A stretch of DNA of 64,000 nt from Thiothrix litoralis (lineage in GTDB: Bacteria > Pseudomonadota > Gammaproteobacteria > Thiotrichales > Thiotrichaceae), in NCBI RefSeq assembly GCF_017901135.1, contig NZ_CP072801.1, positions 1,178,001 to 1,242,000 on the forward strand, in the 5' to 3' direction. Each line of letters begins with the position of its first letter. Within the stretch, counting starts at the first letter, position 1. The position numbers and the translations under genes were made by a program. The notes under the pieces are model-generated. The model searched no databases. It saw only the letters and a list, made by a program, of their open reading frames with translations, and had not been told where the DNA came from. Shown one piece after another: positions 45,477-54,148 of the stretch.

Positions 45477-46675
45477 ACCTTGATGGATACCCTGTTTATG
45501 TCTTCGGTTTTTTGCACGTTATTTTTAATATAAAGGTTCAGGACAGCCAGTGCGTAAGCAAACCAGATATACATCCGATCCTGCAACGTCAGCGACATCT
45601 GTCCGATCACCATAATCAACAACATCAGTAATAATAACCAGCGCTCATCACCCGACAAACGCCACACTGATGCAAACGCAATAACGATCACTGCCCAATA
45701 CAATACTGTCCCGATAATGCCCTGCTCGGCAGTAATCGCCACAAAACTGTTATGCGCCGTATAATCAATATTGTATGGATTAATAATCCGTCGAAAAGAG
45801 CCTAAACCATGGCCGTAAATCGGGCTTTCTTCCCATTCCTCATACGCATTTGCCCATATTACGCTACGCTCATTCAAGGTACCGCTGGAAATTTCTTTGC
45901 CGGTCGAAAAAATACGCTCAATGGTTTTGGCTGGAATCACATTGGCAATCCCGACCAAAGCTACCACTACCACCAATGCACTGGCAGCTTTGCCCATCAC
46001 CCCGGAACGCAAAATGGTAGGCAAAAATCCTGCCAAACCTAACACCATGACAACAGCGCCGGTGCGCGAACCTGTGATCAAGATGGTAAAAGCCGCTGCC
46101 GGTATATAAGCCAATCCCAATAAACGCCACCACCACGGCTTGGTTTGTGTCACCAAGTAAATAGCCAAAGGCAGCACCATCGCCAGTTTGACGGATACCT
46201 CATTAGCATCGAATTGCTTGATCTCCTGACGCACTGTATTTCCGCCTATCTGATAATCCTTTACCATCAAATAAATCAGCCAAAATGAACCCAGTACCAG
46301 CGCAATATACAGTTTCTGCATATCCTGCCGGGTATTTACCAATTGAAATAACAGCAAACTGATCATCAAAATATACAGGTTACTTTTCAATGCCTGCTCA
46401 CTACTCACTGCCTGCGATGTCTCATACGGAACCGGCATCTCTGACCAGGTATAAGACAGCACTACCCACGCCACATACAACAAAACGGCTGAATGGAAAG
46501 CAGGCATGGCATGGAGACTATTACCCATCATAATCAGCACCGCCGCCAAACCAAAGGCCATCAAACCGGCGATTTTAACCAATGACATGCCAGCGATTTC
46601 CACGGCACCATCCGTCGGCAAGGCAAATGCCAGCAGCATCATGAAAAAAATGGCGGCACTACGGATACTGTTCAT
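45473..46675 (-). CDS. O-antigen ligase/polymerase family membrane protein
   Basis: A 400-residue protein with about ten or more hydrophobic spans and one large periplasmic loop. It contains SRTGAVVMVLGL, SPIYGHGLGSFR and DYTAHNSFVAITAEQGIIG, the Wzy_C/WaaL pattern with its conserved Arg and His. Proteins of this kind either polymerise repeat units or ligate polymer to lipid A core; sequence reading cannot decide. In this operon with a flippase and glycosyltransferases, a polymerase role is the simpler reading. It overlaps both neighbours by four bases. Confidence 0.87.
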   Translation of the reverse strand: MNSIRSAAIFFMMLLAFALPTDGAVEIAGMSLVKIAGLMAFGLAAVLIMMGNSLHAMPAFHSAVLLYVAWVVLSYTWSEMPVPYETSQAVSSEQALKSNLYILMISLLLFQLVNTRQDMQKLYIALVLGSFWLIYLMVKDYQIGGNTVRQEIKQFDANEVSVKLAMVLPLAIYLVTQTKPWWWRLLGLAYIPAAAFTILITGSRTGAVVMVLGLAGFLPTILRSGVMGKAASALVVVVALVGIANVIPAKTIERIFSTGKEISSGTLNERSVIWANAYEEWEESPIYGHGLGSFRRIINPYNIDYTAHNSFVAITAEQGIIGTVLYWAVIVIAFASVWRLSGDERWLLLLMLLIMVIGQMSLTLQDRMYIWFAYALAVLNLYIKNNVQKTEDINRVSIKV

Positions 46676-48456
46676 CGGCTTGCCAGACGTTCACCCAACG
46701 CCTGCCTGACTTGCATTAATAATGCCGGGTTGTTATCCCAGTCACCAAAATGACGGGCAATTTGCCCTAATTGCTGTTGCACAAATTCCGTTTCACCCGC
46801 CTGCAACAATAGGTCGATATACGCATAATCTTCCACCGACTCACGTATCCACTTCAAACGCAGTGAAGCCAGCGGCCCATCGAAGCCAGCTTGCGCCTGT
46901 TTCGCCGGATACACCAACAAGCCATCACCATTGAAACGAATGCCGGGCGGATTGTCGCTGATAAAACTGGCGGCATCATTCCACACATCCGTACCCTTCG
47001 CCCACGCCAGCGTGTCCCAATACCCCAAACCCGTTACCCCGTAACGGTGGAATAGCCAGGTAGGAATCCGGTAATTGATCGCCGGAAAATCCAGTTGCCA
47101 TACCGGCGGATAATGGCCTTTCAACACATCCGCACGCGGATTGCGTTGGCGGTATTCATCAAAGTCCAGCACCAGCGCGGTATACGCCCAGACTTCTTCA
47201 CCCGCAGCCAAACGCTGCCCCACCACGTTTTTACCCAAATGATCCACGTCTTGCCAAAGGTCGTAGAACTTGGGAATCCACACATCCACAGCCCCCAGCA
47301 AACGGCCCAAAGTCGGGTTTTCGTTTAACGGCGGTTCGCTCACCTGAAAACGGATTTTTTCACCCTTCGGCAAACGCACTTCATCGAAAAACTCGCCCCA
47401 GCGCCGCGCATACTGATACGCCTCGCGGGTATCCGGCTCATCCACAAACGAAGGATCCGTGTAACAATGCTCAGCCCCGGCTTCTGCCGCACACCATGCC
47501 GCATACTCGCGCATGAATTGCTGCGCCCGCTGGCGGTCTTTGCCCAAAGGGTCTGTAAACGGGTAACTGTCCGCAAACACATAGGTATAAGCGGTCGCGT
47601 GTTTATCCTGCATGTAATGGCGCATGTTTTCCGTGACTGTCCCCAGCCCTGCAAAGTTGCGCTGGAAATCAGGCTTGCCTTCCGCATCCGCTTCCGGGGA
47701 TGCATCCCACAGGCTTTCTGGCGTCAAATAATGATCCAGCATGAAATCATTGTAAGCACGAATCAGACGATTGTCTTCCGCCGATTTCCCGGTACGCTCA
47801 AAGCCGTAAATTTCCGCCACCCGATAGCCGTTCGTCCCGAATACCGTGCGCAAAGGGGAACGTTCCGGCAGCGTAAAATTCCACACCGTCAACGTAATTG
47901 GCAATTCCAGTGATGTCTGCCCATCAGCACTCACCTGCACTTTGCCGGTATAGACACCGGGTTTAGTACCTGTTGGCACCTGCACATCCACCCACACCGG
48001 CAAGTTTTCGCCCGCCGTCAGGTTTTGCGGGAATGCGCGGTAAGCAGCGGCAATTTTCTTAGCAGGGTTCGCAGCAGGCAACAAAATATCCGGCCAGTAC
48101 TGCGGCGGGTAAGGCGAATGCGGCGAGGGCGTACTGACCTTGACGTAACGCTCACGAAACACTTGTACCGTGTCGATTACCTCACCCGCCGCGCTACGCA
48201 AGGGGGAAACACTCGCCTGCACATTCGTCGCACCTTGCGTGCCGCCGGTAATCACGAACTGAAAGCCTTCGTACTCGTTGCAGGCAGCAAACAGCGTGAC
48301 AGCATCCGTACCCACCACGGGTTCAAAGGGGGCAAACCTGTCCAGCGCACCAATGGCCTTTACCTGCAAACCCGTGACAGCCTTGTCCGGGGAACAGCCA
48401 CCCAAACTGAGCAGCAGGCAGCCATAACAACACCAGCGGGTCAGAGCGCGAGCCAT
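46672..48456 (-). CDS. DUF4091 lipoprotein, glycosidase-like
   Basis: A 594-residue lipoprotein with the lipobox LSLGGC at about Cys21. The middle and C-terminal parts match DUF4091-type proteins (PF13320), structural relatives of GH123: the TIM-barrel region has DEPDTREAYQYARRW, WIPKFYDLWQ, EEVWAYTAL and GLGYWDTLAWAKGTDVW. An N-terminal beta-sandwich domain precedes it. Catalytic residues cannot be assigned with confidence, though the acidic pair in VDEPD is a candidate. Held on the cell envelope, it may trim or modify the operon's polysaccharide. It overlaps the adjacent genes by 16 and 4 bases. Confidence 0.82.
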   Translation of the reverse strand: MARALTRWCCYGCLLLSLGGCSPDKAVTGLQVKAIGALDRFAPFEPVVGTDAVTLFAACNEYEGFQFVITGGTQGATNVQASVSPLRSAAGEVIDTVQVFRERYVKVSTPSPHSPYPPQYWPDILLPAANPAKKIAAAYRAFPQNLTAGENLPVWVDVQVPTGTKPGVYTGKVQVSADGQTSLELPITLTVWNFTLPERSPLRTVFGTNGYRVAEIYGFERTGKSAEDNRLIRAYNDFMLDHYLTPESLWDASPEADAEGKPDFQRNFAGLGTVTENMRHYMQDKHATAYTYVFADSYPFTDPLGKDRQRAQQFMREYAAWCAAEAGAEHCYTDPSFVDEPDTREAYQYARRWGEFFDEVRLPKGEKIRFQVSEPPLNENPTLGRLLGAVDVWIPKFYDLWQDVDHLGKNVVGQRLAAGEEVWAYTALVLDFDEYRQRNPRADVLKGHYPPVWQLDFPAINYRIPTWLFHRYGVTGLGYWDTLAWAKGTDVWNDAASFISDNPPGIRFNGDGLLVYPAKQAQAGFDGPLASLRLKWIRESVEDYAYIDLLLQAGETEFVQQQLGQIARHFGDWDNNPALLMQVRQALGERLASR

Positions 48457-49508
48457 TGTTCCGCCACCTTTTCGATGTCGAGATATTCAACGGAAGGTGT
48501 CGCATTTTGTTGAAAATGGGCGTGTACATCAGCATCCAGACAGACTCGATCCAGCGCTTCTGCCAAGGCGGGCACATCATGGGTAGGCACTAACAAACCA
48601 TTTTCACCCTGCACAATGATTTCGCGCGGCCCGGTTTCACAGTCTGTTGAAATCACCGGACGCCCCAAGCCCAACGCTTCAATCAGGATCACCGGAAAAC
48701 CTTCGTGTAAACTGGAGAGCACCAAACAATGCGCATGAGCGATATAAGGGTAAGGGTTGCGCATAAAACCGGGCAGGATCACCTGCTGTTTCAGATCATG
48801 ATCCTCGATATGCTGTTCCAGCGCAGCACGTTCCGGCCCTTCGCCCAGAATCAGGAGTTTAAAGGTTTGGTGGGCTTGTGATTGTGCATAAGCATCAATC
48901 AAACTCACGAAGTTCTTTTCCGGGCTAAGCCGCCCCGCCGCCACGATATATTGACCCTCGATCGTCACTGATGGGCGTTCTTTCGCCAACTCACGGATAC
49001 GGTGCAAATTGACCGGGTTATACAAGCAACCAAGGTTTTTCAAGCGCAAATGCTCTTGAAAAATCCGCATCCCGTCCTGAGACACCGCCACCACCTTTTT
49101 AGCACGCGGGAACAACCAGCGGGCAAACAACCAGTCAAAGCGGCTGAAATTCCGCTCCGGGTTACAGTGATTGGCTGCAATGGTCAAACGACTCGCCAAG
49201 ATAGAAGGAAAACTGGCGTGTTCCATCACGCTGATAATCGTATCAAAGTGCTTCAGCTTGAAAATACGCCGAAGCTGGAAAGCACGATCCAGAAAATTAA
49301 ACAGCCTAGGTACAAAACCATTTTTGGAAGGCCGTTGAATGTCGATCAATTGCCCGGCATAAGGGTAATACCGGCGGCTACCATCAAACAGGATGAGGGT
49401 CACATCATGCTGCTTGGCAAACTGGAACGACAGGTCAGACACCACTTTTTCAGCGCCCCCCATGCCCAGCGAGTAAACCACCAAGGCGATTTTTCTGCGT
49501 ACTGTCAT
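48441..49508 (-). CDS. Glycosyltransferase family 4, polysaccharide operon
   Basis: A 355-residue GT-B glycosyltransferase: YSLGMGGAEKVVSDLS at the start, AAGRLSPEKNFVSLIDAYAQ in the donor domain, and HEGFPVILIEALGLGRPVISTDCETGPREII with its E-x7-E. The ATG at 49508 is taken because it overlaps the upstream stop by four bases and begins the fold correctly; a frame from 49526 adds six residues. It resembles the GT at 44409-45476 closely enough to suggest an old duplication. Confidence 0.92.
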   Translation of the reverse strand: MTVRRKIALVVYSLGMGGAEKVVSDLSFQFAKQHDVTLILFDGSRRYYPYAGQLIDIQRPSKNGFVPRLFNFLDRAFQLRRIFKLKHFDTIISVMEHASFPSILASRLTIAANHCNPERNFSRFDWLFARWLFPRAKKVVAVSQDGMRIFQEHLRLKNLGCLYNPVNLHRIRELAKERPSVTIEGQYIVAAGRLSPEKNFVSLIDAYAQSQAHQTFKLLILGEGPERAALEQHIEDHDLKQQVILPGFMRNPYPYIAHAHCLVLSSLHEGFPVILIEALGLGRPVISTDCETGPREIIVQGENGLLVPTHDVPALAEALDRVCLDADVHAHFQQNATPSVEYLDIEKVAEQWLAL

Positions 49509-51157
49509 GTCAATTTCGCCATCCAACGATCCAATATACCTAAACGACGGTGTACGTGTACCGCATCCGTCACCGAAACTCCCATGCCGATACCCAGCGT
49601 GTGCATACCATTCATGTCATGCTCACCATCCGGTAGATAACTGCTTACCATTTCCTCGTGATACGTCTGTAAATCCAGTTGCGTGATCAGGTTTACATTC
49701 AGGCCGCGACCGTAAACACCCGCACAATTTTGCGAAGGCCGGTACAAGTTGCCAGCCTCCCTGAAAATACGCCCGGCAGGACGCGCCCGCGCTGCACTCG
49801 CCACCACCGGGTTCTGCGGGTGTGCCTGCCATTCGGTGCTCAGGGGATCATCAGCATGAAACAGATAAAGCGCTTCGCTCGGCGAACAGCTTTGGTGCTG
49901 GCGCATACTGGCAAACATCCACCAGCGGCCTTCGTGTTCCAGCAAGGTCGCGTCATACGCCTCCACCCCTTCCATCAGGTTTTTCTCGAAAACCCAGCGG
50001 TGCGGAAATTCCTCGCAGCGGTACACTTCCACCGTGTGATTGCCTGCCGTTTCAGGAATCAGGTAATACTGCCCCTGATGTTGAAACACAAAGGGATACG
50101 ACAAGTGATACGGTTTTTCCAGAATCGTTACCGGCTCAGTGTGCGAGCCATCCGCATTCAGGCGCACACATGCCAGATGCCCAATGCCACGGGCATAAAC
50201 CAGTTCCTCAAAAAATATGTACTGCTCACCAGCGTGTTCGAGCACGAAGGGGTCAGCCCAAAAACGGTCACGCGGCGGAATCCACTTGTGGAAATGTTCC
50301 TGCACCCCGGCATCGGTTGCATTAGCCGTCGTTTTGGTCATTAACACCCACTGTTCATTACGGAATAAGGCGTTATACAACTTCCTGAGAAAATTCCGGG
50401 GATAGCGCAATAAGATCCGTAGCGTCATGGACAAGCCGGGTGAAGCAGAAGCGTAATGCCGGATAGGGTTTGCCGCTGGCTGGATACGCTCCCTGACATT
50501 ACGGAAAAAATCAGCCTCACCCACAAGGGCAAGCTCATGCAAACGCTGTGGAATAAAATCTGCCATCTTCCACAAAGTGCGCTCAACGCCACGGTTAATG
50601 GAAGCCATGTCGGTACTGGTGGTGGCGGAAAAAATGCATTCCGGTGAATCTTGCCCCGCCATGCAGCGCTCAACGCCCGAGATGATTTCATCGCGACGAT
50701 CGGCGTATTCGTGAATATTGGCGTAACGGTCTGATAAACATGCGGGGCTACCGTAAAAATACCGCCATATACCGTACTTGGCAGCACTCAATAATTCGGG
50801 TAACGGTGCCTGTCCACTCAGGTCAATCGCCACGTCCAGCCCTTGATCGGCCAACAATGCCTGATAACGTTTACTGCCAGCATCGCATAAGGTGACATCA
50901 CCCAGCAGGGGAAGAATATTGGTGGGAACTCGTGCTGTTATTGGGCATTTAAACAGCTTGCCATCAAAATATTGCAATACCTTCAACAAGGCTGTATTCA
51001 TTTTGCGCTGACAAGAAAAAGCATCAGGCTGACGAAAAATAACCCCAACCAGCACCACACTGCGGGACGCCAGCAAACGTTCCAGCATCCAGTATTGCCA
51101 GGCGGAAATATATTCGCCATCAACAATCAGGGCAGCCCTGAAAGTGCTAACCGACAT
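49505..51157 (-). CDS. Formyltransferase-like and GINT1-type beta-propeller fusion protein
   Basis: A 550-residue protein in two parts. Residues 1-250 resemble the N-terminal fold of formyltransferases (LIVDGEYISAWQYWMLERLL, LDVAIDLSGQAPLPELL), but the expected catalytic Asn-x-His-SLLP segment is replaced by YGIWRYFYGSP. Residues from about 280 resemble the N-terminal domain of glucosamine inositolphosphorylceramide transferase (PF24793), a five-bladed propeller like GH43 enzymes: PRDRFWADPFVLEH, YIFFEEL, SYPFVFQHQGQYYLIPE, WWMFAS. The role in polysaccharide production is unknown; a sugar-modifying or sugar-binding job is inferred from position. It overlaps the next GT gene by four bases and follows the EAL-like gene by 31. 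Confidence 0.75.
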   Translation of the reverse strand: MSVSTFRAALIVDGEYISAWQYWMLERLLASRSVVLVGVIFRQPDAFSCQRKMNTALLKVLQYFDGKLFKCPITARVPTNILPLLGDVTLCDAGSKRYQALLADQGLDVAIDLSGQAPLPELLSAAKYGIWRYFYGSPACLSDRYANIHEYADRRDEIISGVERCMAGQDSPECIFSATTSTDMASINRGVERTLWKMADFIPQRLHELALVGEADFFRNVRERIQPAANPIRHYASASPGLSMTLRILLRYPRNFLRKLYNALFRNEQWVLMTKTTANATDAGVQEHFHKWIPPRDRFWADPFVLEHAGEQYIFFEELVYARGIGHLACVRLNADGSHTEPVTILEKPYHLSYPFVFQHQGQYYLIPETAGNHTVEVYRCEEFPHRWVFEKNLMEGVEAYDATLLEHEGRWWMFASMRQHQSCSPSEALYLFHADDPLSTEWQAHPQNPVVASAARARPAGRIFREAGNLYRPSQNCAGVYGRGLNVNLITQLDLQTYHEEMVSSYLPDGEHDMNGMHTLGIGMGVSVTDAVHVHRRLGILDRWMAKLT

Positions 51158-51188
51158 AATATGCTCACTTAATAATTGTTAGTTATAG

Positions 51189-52730
51189 TTATGTTCTAAC
51201 ACCACCCTGCACATAAGCAGCCGCCGTTGAATACGCGACTTTCAAGGCAGCTTTGTCCTGAATGCCCGGAATGATGACTGGGCAGCGGCTTTCAGCCAGT
51301 TGCGCAACAAAGGCTGGCAAACGCTGCGTTTTCGTCACATCCAGACATACCAGCGCAGGTTTCACCACCTGGACAAATTTCAATGCCCGTGGCTCATCCG
51401 GCAAATCGTCAATAGCCAGTTTGACGCCTACTGCCCGGAACAGTTTAATCACCTTGCTTAGGCCAGCCATTTGCTCCATGCAATCACGGTATTGAAGTGC
51501 TAACACAATCCGCTCTGCGGCGGCAGGTGCAGCATTCAGCAATTCGATGACGCGCTTCAAATCAGTTTCATTATTCAGAATCGACCCGCCCACTGACACA
51601 AAAACCAGATAACCGGGCTTTTCATTCCCCTGAGCTGACAGTTTCAACACTGCTTGCCCCAGATTCCAGTAGTCTAGACGAAAACGGCTAGCAGGTGTCA
51701 CCAACTGTCTAAGCAAGGCGGCATAGTCCAGCCGTTGGGCTTTCTGCTGAAACTCGGGGGTAGCCATATACAGGTTGGGCAGATTCTCACGCAAACGCTG
51801 AAATTTGTGGAAAACCATGTTCATCCCGCTAATCGGCGGCGGCACAACCGCTTTGGCAACCGCCGACACCACTACCGGTGCGACAGGCGGGGCAGGTGCA
51901 TCATGAAGGCGCTGTTCAGCCGCTTCCCACGGGTTATCCTGTTTACGCATTGACACGCCTTTAAGCATATTGCGTTCCAGTGGACGCACATGTAATTGGG
52001 TGCAACGCTTGCCCTTGAGCACTGCCGGAATGAAGCGAATTTCAGCCCGCATCCGTTCCCCATCCAAAGTACGCAAGGTAATCAGCAAACGGTTGGAAGG
52101 CTTGCTGCCCACATCAGCAGCCCTACTCATGGCCTCAAATGTTTTGCGCTCAACCGCTTCTGCCAGTTGGGCAACCGGCATGGAACGCACTTCAGCCATC
52201 CCCTCAAAGCCAAACAGGGTCACGTAAGCATTGTTGGCGTACAGGTGCATCCCTTGGGAAATATAGGCAATCGCCTCCCATGAATAATCTACCAACCAAT
52301 GGCAGCGCAACTCCGACACGCCCAGCAGGTGCTTGCAGTCGCGGAAATCCTGCTTGATCGCCGAATAACGCAACAGGAAATCAATATACTGCCCGAAATA
52401 CTCCAAGTCATTCAGGGGCAACGTGCAGGATTCAACCCCCATCAGCCAAGTGGTCAAGCCCTGCCATTCATCGCGGGAAACCCACACCAGCAAGGTATCA
52501 GGCGAATAGCGTTGCAGCATTTCCAGCAACTCGACAGACGGTGCTGACTTCTCATGCGGGCAAAACAGCAGGTGCGGCTGAAGCTCTTGCAACACCGGGA
52601 TCAGTTGCTGCACTGATGCCACCTGTTTCAGCTCCAACAGCACGTCAGCATGGCGTAGCGCAGCATCCAGTGAAGCTGTTACTTCGACATTCTGATCAAC
52701 GACTACGCAATGTATCTTCTGCTTTTTCAT
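51189..52730 (-). CDS. REC-PAS-EAL-like protein with degenerate EAL domain (FimX-like)
   Basis: A 513-residue cytoplasmic signalling protein. The N-terminal 120 residues resemble a receiver domain without a clear phosphoacceptor Asp. A PAS-like segment (YSWEAIAYISQGMHLYANNAYVTLFGFEG) follows, then a Pro/Val/Ala linker, then an EAL fold. The EAL motif itself is missing, DDFGTG is replaced by DDLPDE, KID by CLDVTK, while the final YVQG is kept. It should be unable to cleave c-di-GMP but may bind it, as FimX and related receptors do. The start ATG at 52730 is preferred to 52748. It is the first gene of the polysaccharide operon, 31 bases before the next. Confidence 0.8.
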   Translation of the reverse strand: MKKQKIHCVVVDQNVEVTASLDAALRHADVLLELKQVASVQQLIPVLQELQPHLLFCPHEKSAPSVELLEMLQRYSPDTLLVWVSRDEWQGLTTWLMGVESCTLPLNDLEYFGQYIDFLLRYSAIKQDFRDCKHLLGVSELRCHWLVDYSWEAIAYISQGMHLYANNAYVTLFGFEGMAEVRSMPVAQLAEAVERKTFEAMSRAADVGSKPSNRLLITLRTLDGERMRAEIRFIPAVLKGKRCTQLHVRPLERNMLKGVSMRKQDNPWEAAEQRLHDAPAPPVAPVVVSAVAKAVVPPPISGMNMVFHKFQRLRENLPNLYMATPEFQQKAQRLDYAALLRQLVTPASRFRLDYWNLGQAVLKLSAQGNEKPGYLVFVSVGGSILNNETDLKRVIELLNAAPAAAERIVLALQYRDCMEQMAGLSKVIKLFRAVGVKLAIDDLPDEPRALKFVQVVKPALVCLDVTKTQRLPAFVAQLAESRCPVIIPGIQDKAALKVAYSTAAAYVQGGVRT

Positions 52731-52862
52731 ACCACAGAAGATACGCATCAGGCCATGACAAACCTACATAAAGACCGATTATCGAGTATGACTAGAGGAT
52801 GAACTGCTTATCACGATTGCCGCAGTGGGGTAAAATCGTTCTCTTCGAAACTTAGCGGGGAA

Positions 52863-53111
52863 TTATTTTCCGTTTTTTTTACGCCAGCTACGGCACACGC
52901 TCTCTTCATACTTTGAGCCACCCGGCAAGCATTCGCACGCTTCGCCGTCCTTGTCACGATCCAGACCTTTCCAGCCTTTTTTCTTGGCGTTGTAATAATC
53001 CTGCGCGGCGGACTGATTGCTGAACGACTTGCATGATGTACCCTTGGCATACGCGGCACTGGTTCCCAGCAGCAGGGATAGGGCAAAAATGGTGATCAAC
53101 TTGGTTTTCAT
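52863..53111 (-). CDS. Small exported excalibur calcium-binding domain protein
   Basis: An 82-residue protein with a signal peptide (TIFALSLLLGTSAAYA, cleaved after about residue 21). The mature domain has CKSFSNQSAAQDYYNAK and LDRDKDGEACECLPGG, the DxDxDGxxCE excalibur loop, plus a third and fourth cysteine that probably form disulfides. A longer frame upstream runs over the tRNA fragment and is not real. The function of excalibur-only proteins is unknown; they are extracellular and probably bind calcium. Confidence 0.85.
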   Translation of the reverse strand: MKTKLITIFALSLLLGTSAAYAKGTSCKSFSNQSAAQDYYNAKKKGWKGLDRDKDGEACECLPGGSKYEESVCRSWRKKNGK

Positions 53112-53169
53112 GGGGCGTCTTATAAAATAATCAACATAGCAGCAAAATCCGTTACCGGAAGCCAGAAAC

Positions 53170-53200
53170 AAAAAAGGCTCACATTCATTACTGTAAGCCT
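53170..53200 (-). terminator. Terminator of the truncated tRNA locus
   Basis: On the minus strand AGGCTTACA / TGTGAGCCT (one G-T pair) with an 8-base loop is followed by six T. It is 20 bases beyond the tRNA CCA, where the native tRNA transcript would end. Confidence 0.75.
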
Positions 53201-53219
53201 TTGATGTTTTAGGGGGATT

Positions 53220-53266
53220 TGGTGGGCCCACTAGGACTCGAACCTAGGACCAAGGGATTATGAGTC
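53220..53266 (-). tRNA. 3' half of tRNA-Ile(CAU) (or tRNA-Met), attachment site remnant
   Basis: A 47-base stretch on the minus strand matches the 3' half of a CAU-anticodon tRNA: anticodon loop CTCATAA, variable loop, a perfect T stem CTAGG/CCTAG around TTCGAGT, the acceptor strand TGGGCCC and the encoded ACCA. Upstream, the bases that should form the D arm and the 5' acceptor strand are absent, and the sequence changes inside the 5' side of the anticodon stem. The TCCCTTGGTC context is closer to tRNA-Ile2 than to elongator tRNA-Met. It cannot fold into a tRNA alone and most likely marks one end of an integrated element. Confidence 0.85.
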
Positions 53267-53421
53267 TAAAGCAAAACACCAAATTATCAAGCATTTCACC
53301 CAATATCGTTTTCAGGGAATACCCCCGTTTCAACCATCATAATCATACACTTACAAAGCCATTTTCATGAGGAATCCACCATTGTGGGCGCTCAAAGCAG
53401 GGCAGGGCAGGATAGCCCAAC

Positions 53422-54060
53422 TCAACCCACAGCCGCCAAATCCAACGCCACATGACGGTACTTATCGCTCACACCCACCCGCTCATACACATTAAAATAC
53501 GTCGTCGTCCCGCTTGTCTGGATAGAATCCCGCAACGCATCCATCGCCGCCGCCCACTCCGCATCCGTCTCCCCATCAAAATTCACCATCTCCAACCGCA
53601 ACAACCCCAACACCGCCTTGGTATTGAGTTCACCCTTCGTATTCGGCTTAAACGCCCGCATCACCAACGACTGCAACCGCGCATCCGCCCCATCCGACCA
53701 CCGCGTAATACACGCCTCAATCAACGCCTTCGCCGCCTGCAACTCCTCCGTGAACGTAATCACCGCCGCCATCGAGCGCACCACCTTAAACTGCCCATCG
53801 AAGCTAACCAGGGAAAGATTCCCCTTATCCCCACCCACCTTAGCCCCATACTTCTCAGCCGCCACCCGCACCAAATCCTCCACATCCTGCATAGCACGCT
53901 CCTTAAACTCCCGCAGTGCCTCGCTCAACAACTTCGCATCATGCGCCAACGTCCGCACCACCTCATCCCGCAACAAATCCTGCTCCCGAATCTGCGCAAC
54001 CGGCACCATATGCCCCAGCGCATTTTCACGATAACCCTCAGGCACAACCAACTTAGCCAT
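53422..54060 (-). CDS. DUF3164 phage protein
   Basis: A 212-residue protein of the DUF3164 family, most often met in the early region of Mu-like phages and in prophages. Seen are VPEGYRENALGHMVPVAQIRE at the N-terminus, KYGAKVGGDKGNLSLVSFDGQFKV in the middle and the C-terminal TTYFNVYERVGVSDKYRHVALDLA. The function is unknown. The ATG at 54060 gives the family start. It lies 155 bases inside the tRNA-side end of the element, is on the minus strand, and a small plus-strand gene diverges from it. Confidence 0.85.
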   Translation of the reverse strand: MAKLVVPEGYRENALGHMVPVAQIREQDLLRDEVVRTLAHDAKLLSEALREFKERAMQDVEDLVRVAAEKYGAKVGGDKGNLSLVSFDGQFKVVRSMAAVITFTEELQAAKALIEACITRWSDGADARLQSLVMRAFKPNTKGELNTKAVLGLLRLEMVNFDGETDAEWAAAMDALRDSIQTSGTTTYFNVYERVGVSDKYRHVALDLAAVG

Positions 54061-54148
54061 TAAAACCACCTAAAAACACAAAATTACAGCAACCTAAGTA
54101 TAATACAAAACAATAGCCGCCATAAAACAACAGGATAACCACAAAGCC

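Noticed and set aside
49505..51157. Active sugar N-formyltransferase
   Set aside because: The Asn-His catalytic segment with SLLP is missing from the N-terminal part.
52863..53231. 122-residue version of the excalibur protein
   Set aside because: The extra N-terminus reads through the tRNA terminator and fragment; the signal peptide starts at 53111.
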